The notes under the pieces: generated by a model
Seen by the model: the letters and a program-made list of their open reading frames with translations, nothing else
Database searches by the model: none
What the model was told of the DNA's origin: nothing
Shown here: positions 45,204-53,930 of the stretch, piece after piece
Position numbering within the stretch: position 1 is the stretch's first letter
Layout: each line of letters begins with the position of its first letter
Position numbers and translations under genes: made by a program
NCBI GenBank assembly: GCA_016702745.1
Contig: JADJDJ010000001.1
Coordinates: 1,240,001 to 1,304,000, forward strand
From: Chitinophagaceae bacterium
GTDB taxonomy: Bacteria; Bacteroidota; Bacteroidia; Chitinophagales; Chitinophagaceae
Length of the DNA stretch: 64,000 nucleotides
Direction: 5' to 3'

Positions 45204-45373
45204 CGTATAAAAATTTGCCCGAAGGACCCCTTCGGGGAGCGCAAAAATAAGGGGAAAATGTCAAATTTCACAGCTTATTTTGGATCACAGATTTTTGATT
45301 CTTACGGCATTAGGTGACAAATCTCCCGGCCCCTGCCCGTTGCAAGGGCCAATGCCGTTATCTTGCAGTGGCT

Positions 45374-46456
45374 ATGCTTCGCCTACAGCAAATATCCCTG
45401 CTACAGTTCAAAAATTACCCGCAACGTCATTTCCGGTTCACGGAAAGGGTTACCGGTATTTGTGGCAGTAATGGGGCGGGCAAGACTAACCTATTGGATG
45501 CCATACATTATCTCTGTTTTACACGTAGTTATTTTGGCCGCCTGGATGCCGGTCATGTACTTCACGGGGCATCCGGTTTCCGGCTCGAAGGTCAGTTCAA
45601 TACCGGAGAGGAGGATGAAAAAGCGGTTTGTATCCTGCGGGAAACCGGCCGGAAGGAATTCATGGTTAATGAGGCCGCTTACGATAAATTCTCCAGACAT
45701 ATCGGCCGCTATCCGGCCGTGGTGATTGCTCCTGATGATGCCACCCTGATCACGGGCACCAGCGAATACAGGAGAAAATTTCTGGATGCCCTCTTATCCC
45801 AGCTGGATGCAGATTACCTGCAGGCACTGATCACTTACACAAAAATTTTATTGCAGCGAAACTCATTGTTGAAATCATTTGCAGATTCCGGTAACCGGAA
45901 TGAAAAATTGCTGGAAGTACTGGATGAACAACTGGCAGCACCCGGAGACCTGATTTTTGAAAAAAGAAAAGCATTCCTTACTCATTTCCTGCCCGGGGTT
46001 GTGCATCTATACAATGATATTGCGGGTAAATCGGAACCCGTGAATCTTTTTTATGAATCAGAACTATTAACGCAAAACAGTGCTTCTCTTTTAAACAGCA
46101 ACCGGCAAAAAGATCTTTATGCACAAAGAACGGTTTCAGGAATTCATAAAGATGAGCTGGATCTGCAAATGGGCAGTCAACCCTTCAAACAAATTGCTTC
46201 ACAGGGACAAAGAAAAAGCCTGCTCTTTGCCATGAAACTGGCGGAAATGGATATCCTTCGCCGGGAAAAAGGCTTTGCCCCACTCCTGCTTCTGGATGAT
46301 GTGTTTGAAAAATTAGATGAGCAAAGAATTGCCAATCTCTTACACAAGGTATGCGTGGAAAATGACGGACAGGTTTTTATCACCGATACCGATCCGGTGC
46401 GCTTATCTGCCCAATTGAAACAATTAGGAATTGATTTTGGGATGATTGACGTGTGA
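45374..46456 (+). CDS. recF: DNA replication and repair protein RecF
   Basis: An SMC-like ATPase that helps RecA load on single-strand gaps. I start at ATG 45374 (MLRLQQISLLQFKNYPQ), which gives the normal 360 residues; the open frame extends 20 codons further upstream without a plausible start. Motifs: Walker A CGSNGAGKTNLLDAIHY (about 31-47), signature ASQGQRKSLLFAMKLAE and Walker B LLLLDDVFEKLDEQR. It is followed by the DUF721 gene after 125 bases. Confidence 0.95.
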   Translation: MLRLQQISLLQFKNYPQRHFRFTERVTGICGSNGAGKTNLLDAIHYLCFTRSYFGRLDAGHVLHGASGFRLEGQFNTGEEDEKAVCILRETGRKEFMVNEAAYDKFSRHIGRYPAVVIAPDDATLITGTSEYRRKFLDALLSQLDADYLQALITYTKILLQRNSLLKSFADSGNRNEKLLEVLDEQLAAPGDLIFEKRKAFLTHFLPGVVHLYNDIAGKSEPVNLFYESELLTQNSASLLNSNRQKDLYAQRTVSGIHKDELDLQMGSQPFKQIASQGQRKSLLFAMKLAEMDILRREKGFAPLLLLDDVFEKLDEQRIANLLHKVCVENDGQVFITDTDPVRLSAQLKQLGIDFGMIDV

Positions 46457-46577
46457 GGGATTATTTTAAATTTTAAATGATGAATTTTGAATGAAACTTG
46501 TGATATTATCAAAGTACTGCCTTCGTCGATTTTCAATTCTCAATTTTCAACTTTCAGCTATACAACCACTAACTTTG
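46457..46577. promoter_or_regulatory. AT-rich intergenic with TTTTCAAT repeats and a -7 box next to the DciA start
   Basis: ATTTTAAATTTTAAATGATG and TGAATTTTGAATG on the left face TTTTCAATTCTCAATTTTCAAC on the right, in inverted sense. TAACTTTG (46570-46577) is a consensus -7 box only four bases before ATG 46582, which would make the transcript leaderless or nearly so. Confidence 0.4.
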
Positions 46578-46581
46578 TGTG

Positions 46582-46863
46582 ATGGGTGAATATTCGATCA
46601 GTGAAGCCATGCAGGAATTTCTCCGCCGGAGCCGGCTGAAGGGCGGTATTCAGGCCCTGCAGATCGAAGATGTGTGGGAGGATATCATGGGTAAAACAGT
46701 TGCCCGGTACACGGATAAGCTACAGATCATCGGCGACAAACTCATCATCACTACCCATGTAGCTCCATTAAAGAATGAGCTGAAATACCAGAAAGAAAAA
46801 ATCAAACAAAGAGTAAATGAGGCTCTTCAGCAGAAAGTGATTAACGAAGTGATTATTCAATAA
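46582..46863 (+). CDS. dciA: DUF721 protein, DciA-like replicative helicase loader
   Basis: A 93-residue protein with the DUF721 core: SISEAMQEFLRRSRLKGGIQALQIEDVWEDIMGKTVARYTDKLQIIGDKLIITTHVAPLKNELKYQK, including the W..I.G..ia.hT...... pattern. In many bacteria such proteins (DciA) load the DnaB helicase. The neighbourhood with recF supports a replication role. ATG 46582 is preferred over GTG one codon earlier. The final 11 bases overlap the convergent acyltransferase gene. Confidence 0.82.
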   Translation: MGEYSISEAMQEFLRRSRLKGGIQALQIEDVWEDIMGKTVARYTDKLQIIGDKLIITTHVAPLKNELKYQKEKIKQRVNEALQQKVINEVIIQ

Positions 46864-47986
46864 TCCTTTCTCTTTTCCTTCCTTTCAGAAAATGTTTTTC
46901 CATCATTTCATAAGACAAAGCTGAAAGCAGTACTGTTACCAGCATACTGGCAATGACCAGGAGTATTTCACTCATCATGCCAAACGGCAAAAAATGATTA
47001 CTTAGTTGCAGACAAATCACAATGGCAATTGGATGCAGCATATAAATCCCATAAGATATTTTCCCAAGGTACAGCATGACCCGGTGATTGAGCAGGGCAA
47101 ACCGGATACCGGATGACACGAGCGATAAAATCAACAGCGAAAACAAGAACGCATATACCTGTTGAGTGATCCAGGAAAATGTAATTCCGCCAAGCACCAG
47201 GAATGTTAACAATATGCTCAGACCAAAGGCCATTCCTTTTTGCCGGATGAACAGCAACCATCTCCCCCTGATATGATCTTTATTGAGCAGCACCCAGGCC
47301 ACGAGGGCGCCGGCACCAAAAGCATAGATCCGGTATTTATCGGCAATCACATACAACACACTTTTAACATCAGCAGAAAGCCGACTGTAATTGTTCAGCA
47401 AATACACGAGCACGGTCAGGAGCAGTGACAAAAAAATAAGCAGAAAGAAGTACCTGAGTACATTTTTCTTTTTGACGAAATAAAGTCCGATCGGGAAAAA
47501 TAAATAAAAGAATTCTTCCACCGCCAGCGACCAGGTTTGTCCGAGAAAGGGTTGCGGGCCATATTGGTACTCCGTATAATTCGGTAACCAGACAAGGTAT
47601 CCGGTCAGCCTATTTAAATGAAGATCATTTGTCAATACTTCAGCACTGTGTAATCCTTCAATTTTTGGGAATACAAAAAAACTGAGCAGGAGTAACAAAT
47701 AATACAATGGCCAGATTCGTCTTATTCTTTTTCCATAGAATTGAAACAGACGGAAACGATTATCCGGACTGGCGTATTTTTCTTTCAGCAAAAGATAGCT
47801 GATCAGGAAACCACTCAGTACAAAAAAGAAACTGACTGCCATCTGGGCGGCATTACTAAAAAAACGCCAGCCGGTTCTTTCCAGCCCGTAATAAGCTTTA
47901 ATAATATCAAAATGGCAGATGGCCACCACGGCAGCAGCCAGAAAACGAAGACCATCGAGATTGGAGATTCTGCCAGTCTGTTGCAT
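46853..47986 (-). CDS. Acyltransferase family 3 membrane protein (OafA-like)
   Basis: A 377-residue polytopic protein that transfers acyl groups to sugars or other envelope molecules. The family signature is at the start: NLDGLRFLAAAVVAICHFD (catalytic His in the CHF), then FFFVLSGFLISYLLLKE and GKRIRRIWPLYYLLL with the conserved Arg pair, and QTWSLAVEEFFYLFFP with the conserved Glu. About ten hydrophobic helices follow. It lacks the SGNH domain present in some relatives. The acceptor is unknown. Confidence 0.9.
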   Translation of the reverse strand: MQQTGRISNLDGLRFLAAAVVAICHFDIIKAYYGLERTGWRFFSNAAQMAVSFFFVLSGFLISYLLLKEKYASPDNRFRLFQFYGKRIRRIWPLYYLLLLLSFFVFPKIEGLHSAEVLTNDLHLNRLTGYLVWLPNYTEYQYGPQPFLGQTWSLAVEEFFYLFFPIGLYFVKKKNVLRYFFLLIFLSLLLTVLVYLLNNYSRLSADVKSVLYVIADKYRIYAFGAGALVAWVLLNKDHIRGRWLLFIRQKGMAFGLSILLTFLVLGGITFSWITQQVYAFLFSLLILSLVSSGIRFALLNHRVMLYLGKISYGIYMLHPIAIVICLQLSNHFLPFGMMSEILLVIASMLVTVLLSALSYEMMEKHFLKGRKRERIIE

Positions 47987-47995
47987 GGGTTACCG

Positions 47996-49060
47996 CTAAT
48001 TTATCCTGACCCTTGGGTCCACCACCCCATAAAGAATATCGGCCAGGATATTGATGAGTATAAAAAAAGTGGCGGATACCAGTACCGACCCCATCACCAC
48101 CGGATAATCCAGTTTCTCCAGCGCATCCACGGTTACTTTTCCAATGCCCTGCCAGCCAAAAATATATTCTACAAAAAAAGCGCCGGCCAGCAATTCGGCA
48201 AACCAGCCGGTTACTGCAGTAATCACCGGGTTCAATGCATTGCGTAATCCATGTTTCCAGATCACGGTTCTTCTGCTCAGCCCTTTTGCATAGGCCGTGC
48301 GGATATAATCCTGATCCAGTACATCCAGCATGGCACTCCGGGTAAGCTGGGTTATAATGGCGAGTGGACGAATACCCAGGGTTATAGCGGGTAAGACAAG
48401 ATTCTGTAAGGAGAGCCTTCGCTGTCCCTCATCATCAATTGCAAACCAGTTTCCGGCAATATGTAAACCGGTCCAGTCGCTCAGCAGGAAACCAAAAATA
48501 TATACCATTATGATCCCCATAAAAAATGAAGGAGCAGAAATGCCCACAATACTGGAGAAAACGGCAGAGGTATCCAGCCAGGTATCTTTTTTAACGGCAG
48601 CAATCACTCCTAGTGGTATCCCGATTAATACGGCAATCAGCATAGCCGTAATGGCCAGCATCAGGGTGCCAGGCAATGCTTTCACCAGAATATTCCAAAC
48701 CGGTCTTTTGCTCTGGTAAGATTTACGCAGGTAAGGAATTTTAAGACCAAATTTCTTTTTCCCGCCGATAAAAATTCCTTTCAGGTTTTTCTGGCTGATC
48801 TCCGTTGCACTGTGAATACAAACGGGAGAAACATCATTGAGATAAAAAAGAAATTGCCGGAACCGGGAAATCGGGTTACCGGCTTCATCAATCAGGTACA
48901 ATTCTTTTTTAATATTGGCCTGTGTTGCGGAATCACTGCTTTGTCCGGCCACCATCCTGGAAGGATCCCCAAAACCCTGGAAAAGAAAAAATACAAGTAC
49001 CACCACTCCTGCCAGCACCAGCAATCCATAAAGCAGTTTTTTGGTGATGTACTTTAGCAT
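47996..49060 (-). CDS. ABC transporter permease, DppB/OppB family
   Basis: An inner-membrane permease for peptides or related solutes. The correct start is ATG 49060 (MLKYITKKLLYGLLVLAGVVVLVFF), 354 residues; an upstream in-frame ATG overlaps the neighbouring gene. It shows the usual N-terminal helix, a long periplasmic loop (about 40-130), then the core with PGTLMLAITAMLIAVLIGIPLGV and the EAA loop RTAYAKGLSRRTVIWKHGLRNALNP, ending VDPRVR as family members do. The partner permease, ATPases and binding protein are missing here. Confidence 0.88.
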   Translation of the reverse strand: MLKYITKKLLYGLLVLAGVVVLVFFLFQGFGDPSRMVAGQSSDSATQANIKKELYLIDEAGNPISRFRQFLFYLNDVSPVCIHSATEISQKNLKGIFIGGKKKFGLKIPYLRKSYQSKRPVWNILVKALPGTLMLAITAMLIAVLIGIPLGVIAAVKKDTWLDTSAVFSSIVGISAPSFFMGIIMVYIFGFLLSDWTGLHIAGNWFAIDDEGQRRLSLQNLVLPAITLGIRPLAIITQLTRSAMLDVLDQDYIRTAYAKGLSRRTVIWKHGLRNALNPVITAVTGWFAELLAGAFFVEYIFGWQGIGKVTVDALEKLDYPVVMGSVLVSATFFILINILADILYGVVDPRVRIN

Positions 49061-49077
49061 AGGACTACTGATTCTTT

Positions 49078-50202
49078 TTATGGTAGTTTGCTGATATGAC
49101 CTGCTGCCGAAGAAAAACAAGGACTACCCCATTTCCCTTTTACCGTTCCTTTTTCAATCAGATAAGCCGTGACCGGAACCCTTGAAGCGGTTTCAATTAC
49201 TTTATAATCGCATTTGAAAATCGGGCTGCCTGCAAAACCGGTTCCGGCAATTTCTGTCAGTGCTTTGGCAGGTTCAGCTGTAATAATGAAAACGGGGATT
49301 TGTCTGGCACGGGCATTGGCGGCTACTTTTGGAAAGCCTTTTTTCCAGGCATTGCCTGCATTCTTAAAATTCTCAATAAATAGTAACACAGCCCTGGGTT
49401 GTTCCAGTACAAAGGAAGTGGAATCGGTATTGGTTTCCCCGGACAGCACGAAACCCTTGATAGGTGGCTCGTTATTTTTTCCTTTTCGGATCAGTTTATC
49501 GTAGCGGCTGACGAATTTATAAGTATCTGCATTAAAATCGGCGGGGAACTGATCGGCAGTAAACTCAATGTCTTTGCCGTCTTTTTTATATATGAATGTG
49601 ATAACGGTACTATCCGGAATGGCATTGGCCGCCATCTTCATTTTTTCTGTAATATTATTCCCTTTTTTAAAAGGCAGACAATCCACTACCGGCAGGTATT
49701 TCAAAGTATACCACTGAAATCCAAAGCTCAGTACAGTAACAACGAACATCAGGCCATACAACCATTTCTCTTTGAGAACGGGCTTGATCAGATTTTGTTT
49801 CCAGAAAAGGAAACCGATCAGTATGGACAGCAACAGATCTTTCAGAAAAGATGTTTTGGAACTGATCGGCAGGCAATCTCCAAAACAGCCGCAGTTTTTC
49901 GGGGTACCGGTGATATATGTGTAGCCTGTTAAGAAAGTAAAGAAAACAATGAGCAAAAGGAGCAGCCAGATAAAGAGTTTGATCCGCCAGCCCAGGAGCA
50001 GGGCTACTCCGGCAATGATTTCAAAAGCGTTCATCATCACAGACAGGAGTAAAGACCAGTCGTTCAGAGAATGTAATCCCCAGATTTCAAAAAATTCCTG
50101 CATCTTATAGCTGAGCCCCATCGGGTCATTGGCTTTGACCAGACCTGAGAAGATGAACAGCAATCCGACAAAGACCCTTGTGATTTGAACAGCTACTTTC
50201 AT
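49078..50202 (-). CDS. DoxX/MauE-type membrane protein with thioredoxin-like C-terminal domain (BT_3928-like)
   Basis: A 374-residue protein with an N-terminal four-helix DoxX/MauE domain (about 1-150; FVGLLFIFSGLVKANDPMGL at the start) that carries a Cys cluster CGCFGDC (about 107-113) and a C-terminal soluble domain (about 190-374) with strands FIYKKDG, RAVLLFIENFKNA and IPVFIITAEPAK resembling thioredoxin-like folds without CxxC. This fused form is typical of Bacteroidota. A redox or quinone-linked role is suspected. It starts two bases after the DUF1599 gene. Confidence 0.75.
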   Translation of the reverse strand: MKVAVQITRVFVGLLFIFSGLVKANDPMGLSYKMQEFFEIWGLHSLNDWSLLLSVMMNAFEIIAGVALLLGWRIKLFIWLLLLLIVFFTFLTGYTYITGTPKNCGCFGDCLPISSKTSFLKDLLLSILIGFLFWKQNLIKPVLKEKWLYGLMFVVTVLSFGFQWYTLKYLPVVDCLPFKKGNNITEKMKMAANAIPDSTVITFIYKKDGKDIEFTADQFPADFNADTYKFVSRYDKLIRKGKNNEPPIKGFVLSGETNTDSTSFVLEQPRAVLLFIENFKNAGNAWKKGFPKVAANARARQIPVFIITAEPAKALTEIAGTGFAGSPIFKCDYKVIETASRVPVTAYLIEKGTVKGKWGSPCFSSAAGHISKLP

Positions 50203-50204
50203 GT

Positions 50205-50735
50205 TTACAATAGTATTAAAGCGAATACAGCGTAGTTTATGATGTCGAGATAGTTGGCATCCACTCCTTCGCTGATAATGGTTTTGCCATCATTATTCAG
50301 AATCTGCCGGATCCTTTGCAGCTTCATCAGGATCAGGTCCACAAAACTCTCCTGGCTCATACTCCGCCAGGCTTCCCCGTAATCATGGTTTTTGTCCTGC
50401 ATCAGTGTTTTGGCCGTATTGACCTGCTGATCATACAATTTTTCCACTTCTGAAATATCCAGTTCTTCCCGGATATCTGATTCCAGCTGAAGCTGGATCA
50501 ACCCGATTACCGCATAATTGATAATGCCTTTGAATTCTGCAGCGATACCATCGGCTACTTTTTGTTCTTTCTTTTCCTGAATGGTACGGATCCGCTGAGC
50601 TTTGATAAAAATCTGATCCACGATAGAAATTGTTCTCAACACCCTCCAGGCCGTTCCGTAATCCTTTGCCTTGTTCAGAAAAATCTCTTTGGAGGAATGA
50701 ATCACCTGGTCATATTGCTGATTGGTAGTTGTCAT
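50205..50735 (-). CDS. DUF1599 protein (duplicated nucleotide-associated domain)
   Basis: A 176-residue soluble protein of two similar halves. Both contain K..DYG.AWR (KAKDYGTAWRVLR near residue 22 and KNHDYGEAWRSMS near 114), VDQIFIKAQRIRTIQ / VDLILMKLQRIRQIL, and an end FKGIINYAVIGLIQL / YLDIINYAVFALILL. The duplication is clear in sequence. The family is annotated as nucleotide-modification associated, but its reaction is unknown. The next gene on the same strand follows after two bases. Confidence 0.85.
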   Translation of the reverse strand: MTTTNQQYDQVIHSSKEIFLNKAKDYGTAWRVLRTISIVDQIFIKAQRIRTIQEKKEQKVADGIAAEFKGIINYAVIGLIQLQLESDIREELDISEVEKLYDQQVNTAKTLMQDKNHDYGEAWRSMSQESFVDLILMKLQRIRQILNNDGKTIISEGVDANYLDIINYAVFALILL

Positions 50736-50853
50736 GCTTTATTTACTGTGAAATAGGTCAAAAGGGGCCGAAAAACTGAATTAAGGGCAATTTGATTCCC
50801 CGCTCTTTTCCGACTGTTCTTATCTTAGCTTCAAAAATAACGAACTGGCGCTA

Positions 50854-51684
50854 ATGTTTACCCTGAACTGTAAAGGAAGGTTGTTGCTGCTGGAAAAACC
50901 GGTCGTCATGGGGATTATCAATCTCACCCCGGATTCATTTTACAGCGGCAGCCGACAGCAGGCCACGGATGCTGTACTGGCAGCAGCTGAAAAGATGTTG
51001 AAAGATGGGGCCATGATCCTTGATCTGGGGGCACAGAGTACCAGACCGGGAAGTGAACGGGTAACCGAAGAAGAAGAATTAAACAGGCTGCTGACAGCAC
51101 TGGAAGCGCTCTCCAAAGAATTTCCGGAAGCTTTTATTTCGGTGGATACTTTTTATGCTGCTGTGGCAAAAGCTGCAGTTGAGACAGGGGCCTGTATGGT
51201 GAACGATATCAGTGCAGGGAGCCTGGATCCAGCCATGATTTCAACGGTGGCTTCCTTATCAGTTCCCTATGTACTGATGCATATGAAAGGGAGTCCGCAA
51301 AACATGCAACAAAACACTGATTACTCCAATGTGACCCGGGAAGTACTTGAATACCTGATCTGGAAAAAAGCGGAGCTAGAAAAAGCGGGAATCCGGGATA
51401 TCATCATTGACCCGGGATTTGGATTCGCTAAAAATGCTGCACAGAATTTTACCCTGCTTAAAAATATCCATTTGTTCAGTTTATTGGGTGCTCCGCTCCT
51501 GCTGGGGATTTCCCGTAAGTCATTTATCTGGAAAACACTGGGTGTAAGTCCGGAGCAGGCGCTTGAAGGCACCATTGCCATGAATACGGCCGGATTATTA
51601 GGCGGAGCCAGCATTTTACGGGTACATGATGTTAAAGAGGCGGTTCAAACCATTGAATTGGTTTCCGCTTTACAGGCAGGTTAA
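50854..51684 (+). CDS. folP: Dihydropteroate synthase
   Basis: Condenses pterin diphosphate with p-aminobenzoate in folate synthesis; the target of sulfonamides. 276 residues with the two family signatures: GIINLTPDSFYSGSR (about 21-35) and ILDLGAQSTRPGSE (about 55-68, usual DxGGxSTRPG with A for G), plus SVDTF, NDISAG, HMKGSPQNMQ (usually HMxGxPxxMQ), DPGFGFAK and GISRKSF. It is a single-gene transcript closed by a terminator. Confidence 0.95.
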   Translation: MFTLNCKGRLLLLEKPVVMGIINLTPDSFYSGSRQQATDAVLAAAEKMLKDGAMILDLGAQSTRPGSERVTEEEELNRLLTALEALSKEFPEAFISVDTFYAAVAKAAVETGACMVNDISAGSLDPAMISTVASLSVPYVLMHMKGSPQNMQQNTDYSNVTREVLEYLIWKKAELEKAGIRDIIIDPGFGFAKNAAQNFTLLKNIHLFSLLGAPLLLGISRKSFIWKTLGVSPEQALEGTIAMNTAGLLGGASILRVHDVKEAVQTIELVSALQAG

Positions 51685-51691
51685 AATGGAA

Positions 51692-51716
51692 AAGTCCCGG
51701 CATTAATGCGGGACTT
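51692..51716 (+). terminator. Terminator after folP
   Basis: AAGTCCCG (51692-51699) pairs with CGGGACTT (51709-51716) around a nine-base loop. The T-run is weak (TTCTCATAT). Confidence 0.6.
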
Positions 51717-51865
51717 CTCATATACTATTGCCTGAATGTTTTTGCAAACCTTCCGCAACAAATTCAAAGGGGATTGTCGGATAACGGGTACTTCAGCCTT
51801 GCTTTTTTCAGGGAGGACGGGGTTTTAGAATCAGATGCTGGACTAAAAACGGGGCCACACAAAAA

Positions 51866-51890
51866 ACCCGTTCCGGAAACCGGAACGGGT
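51866..51890 (-). terminator. Terminator after the FKBP gene
   Basis: ACCCGTTCCGG (51866-51876) and CCGGAACGGGT (51880-51890) form an 11-bp stem with a three-base loop. On the minus strand it is followed by TTTTTGTGTGG. It lies 53 bases beyond the stop. Confidence 0.85.
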
Positions 51891-51942
51891 ACAAAGTTGC
51901 GCTTTTTTTTGATCCGGAAACCTGATTTCCGGTTGAGCTGTA

Positions 51943-52869
51943 TCAATTTTTTGGTTGCACCTGTATCTGTGGCATGTTGTTCATTGGCTGCTGGGGCATT
52001 TTATCCTTGATATCCACCAGTTCGATCTCAAACATCAGGTGCTCATTGGGTTTAATTTTCGGTGGTTTACCGGAAGAACCGTAACCAAGTGAAGAAGGTA
52101 CGTAGACCCTGATTTTAGCCCCTTTCTGCATCATCAGCACGGCTTCATCAAAACCTTTGATCATTTCTCCCATGCCTGCATTGTAACTATATGCCCCCGG
52201 GTGACCAAATGTGCTGTCCACATTACTGTCAAACTTCTCTCCGTTCAGGAAAGAGCCGGTATAATTCACGGTAACAAAATTTCCGGTATCCGCAACGGGA
52301 CCTGTGCCGGGCGTAAGAATTTCCATAAAGGCCCCTGAAGGCGTTTTCACGGTGCTGATTTTTTTATCAGCAATGATTTTTTCGATTGCTTTGGATTCAT
52401 TGGCAGCGAATTCCTTTCTGGCTTTATCCTCATCCAGTCTGGCTAATGAATCGTTGGCAAAAATACCCTGTACTTTCAGGTGGGTGAAAATCCGGTCTCC
52501 TTTTTTAAAGGAAGGAGGTAGTCTGTCCGGCGCTCTTTTCAAAAAAGTATCCACCATTTGGGTCGCTACCAGGCTATCACCCAGTTTCAGACTGGTCCAT
52601 AATTCAGAAACATCATAAGGCTGGGGTTCCTGCTGGCCTACCATCAGGTAAACAGGCAAACCATTATCGGTGGTAAACAGAACACTGTCGTTCAGTTTTT
52701 GTGTAACGGTTAATTTGATAATATTACCTGCCATCACTTTCTGGGTGTCTTTGCCTGCATACAATTTATACGGCATGCCACCCGGTGTTTTCTTGTAGGA
52801 TGTTTTACCACAACTGGCAACGATTATTGCAGTCATCAGTAGAAACAATCCGGCTTTTCCTTTCATCAT
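51943..52869 (-). CDS. FKBP-type peptidyl-prolyl isomerase lipoprotein
   Basis: A 308-residue envelope foldase with signal MMKGKAGLFLLMTAIIVASC (Cys 20). The C-terminal domain (about 190-290) is a complete FKBP: VTVNYTGSFLNGEKFDSN, GEMIKGFDEAVLMMQKGAKIRVYVPSSLGYGSSG and LMFEIELVDI. The N-terminal half (about 40-150; IIKLTVTQKLNDSVLFTT, MVDTFLKRAPDR, KGDRIFTHLKV) looks like a second, degenerate FKBP domain. A Pro/Gln-rich tail ends the protein. It follows the NrnA-like gene with 11 bases between. Confidence 0.9.
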   Translation of the reverse strand: MMKGKAGLFLLMTAIIVASCGKTSYKKTPGGMPYKLYAGKDTQKVMAGNIIKLTVTQKLNDSVLFTTDNGLPVYLMVGQQEPQPYDVSELWTSLKLGDSLVATQMVDTFLKRAPDRLPPSFKKGDRIFTHLKVQGIFANDSLARLDEDKARKEFAANESKAIEKIIADKKISTVKTPSGAFMEILTPGTGPVADTGNFVTVNYTGSFLNGEKFDSNVDSTFGHPGAYSYNAGMGEMIKGFDEAVLMMQKGAKIRVYVPSSLGYGSSGKPPKIKPNEHLMFEIELVDIKDKMPQQPMNNMPQIQVQPKN

Positions 52870-52880
52870 TGTTTGATTGT

Positions 52881-53888
52881 TTATTGTAAAAGATTTTCGT
52901 TTTCTTTCATCACTTCTTTAAAACGCTGTACTGTTTTTTCCAGACTGTCGCTGCTGCGGCCACCGGCGGCATTGTAGTGCCCGCCCCCCTCAAAATATTT
53001 CCGGGCAAAGGTATTGCAATCGAAATCACCTTTACTCCTGAAACTCCATTTACGTTCTTCATCCCGGTCAATCACCAGGGCCACCATTTTGATTCCCTGA
53101 ATACTTTGCGGGTAATTCACCAACCCTTCGGTATCGCCAGTCCGGATTTCATATTTCAGCAGGTCTGATTTGGGAATGGCGATCAGGACTGTATTGTATT
53201 CGTAAAAAACCTCCATTCTGTTTTGGAGCACATGGCCCACAAAACGCCAGCGGTTTTCTAAAAAATTATCGAAGAGCTGCTCATGTACAAAACCATGCTC
53301 TAATCCCCTTTCTTTCAGGTCGGCTACCAGCCGGTGTACACTGGCACTGGCTGAGGCAAAACGGAAAGAGCCGGTATCTCCCACCACACCGGCATAGATA
53401 CACTGGGATATTTTACTGTCCATCAGATCTGCATGGGCAGAACCGATGATAAAATCATAGACCATTTCGCAGGTTGAGCTCTTGGCCGTAGTGCTGATTC
53501 CATAATCAAATGAATCCACATCCGGCTCCTGGTGATGATCAATCAGTATTTTGATACATTTTAATTCCTGCAATTTTCCGGTCATGGATTTGGTACGGTG
53601 AAAGATATTAAAGTCGAGACAAAACAGCCATTCTGCTTCATCCAGTATGGCATCTGCTTTACGCTTTTCTTTTTCGTAATCAATCACCTCTTTTGTACCA
53701 GGCATCCAATTGACCCAGCCGGCCCAATTCGTTGGAGAAATAACTGTTACACTATGTCCCAGTTTAACCAGCCATTGCTGTAAGGCCATGGAGGATCCCA
53801 TCGCGTCTGCATCCGGCTTTTGGTGAGTCGTGATCACCACCTTGCGGGCATTTGATAACAGGGGATATAATTCAGAAATCGGCTTCAT
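52881..53888 (-). CDS. nrnA: DHH/DHHA1 phosphoesterase (NrnA-like oligoribonuclease / pAp phosphatase)
   Basis: Degrades nano-RNA and 3'-phosphoadenosine phosphate. 335 residues: DHH domain with HQKPDADAMGSSMAL (about 23-37), CLDFN, and LIDHHQEPDVDSFDY (about 115-130); DHHA1 domain with the glycine-rich GGGHYNAAGGRSS near residue 310. All metal ligands expected for the family are seen. The gene starts at the edge of repeat island C and is probably the first gene of an operon with the FKBP lipoprotein. Confidence 0.88.
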   Translation of the reverse strand: MKPISELYPLLSNARKVVITTHQKPDADAMGSSMALQQWLVKLGHSVTVISPTNWAGWVNWMPGTKEVIDYEKEKRKADAILDEAEWLFCLDFNIFHRTKSMTGKLQELKCIKILIDHHQEPDVDSFDYGISTTAKSSTCEMVYDFIIGSAHADLMDSKISQCIYAGVVGDTGSFRFASASASVHRLVADLKERGLEHGFVHEQLFDNFLENRWRFVGHVLQNRMEVFYEYNTVLIAIPKSDLLKYEIRTGDTEGLVNYPQSIQGIKMVALVIDRDEERKWSFRSKGDFDCNTFARKYFEGGGHYNAAGGRSSDSLEKTVQRFKEVMKENENLLQ

Positions 53889-53930
53889 CAGGCGGCTGCG
53901 AAGGTAAGGATTCGGGGGGATTAGGAGAGG

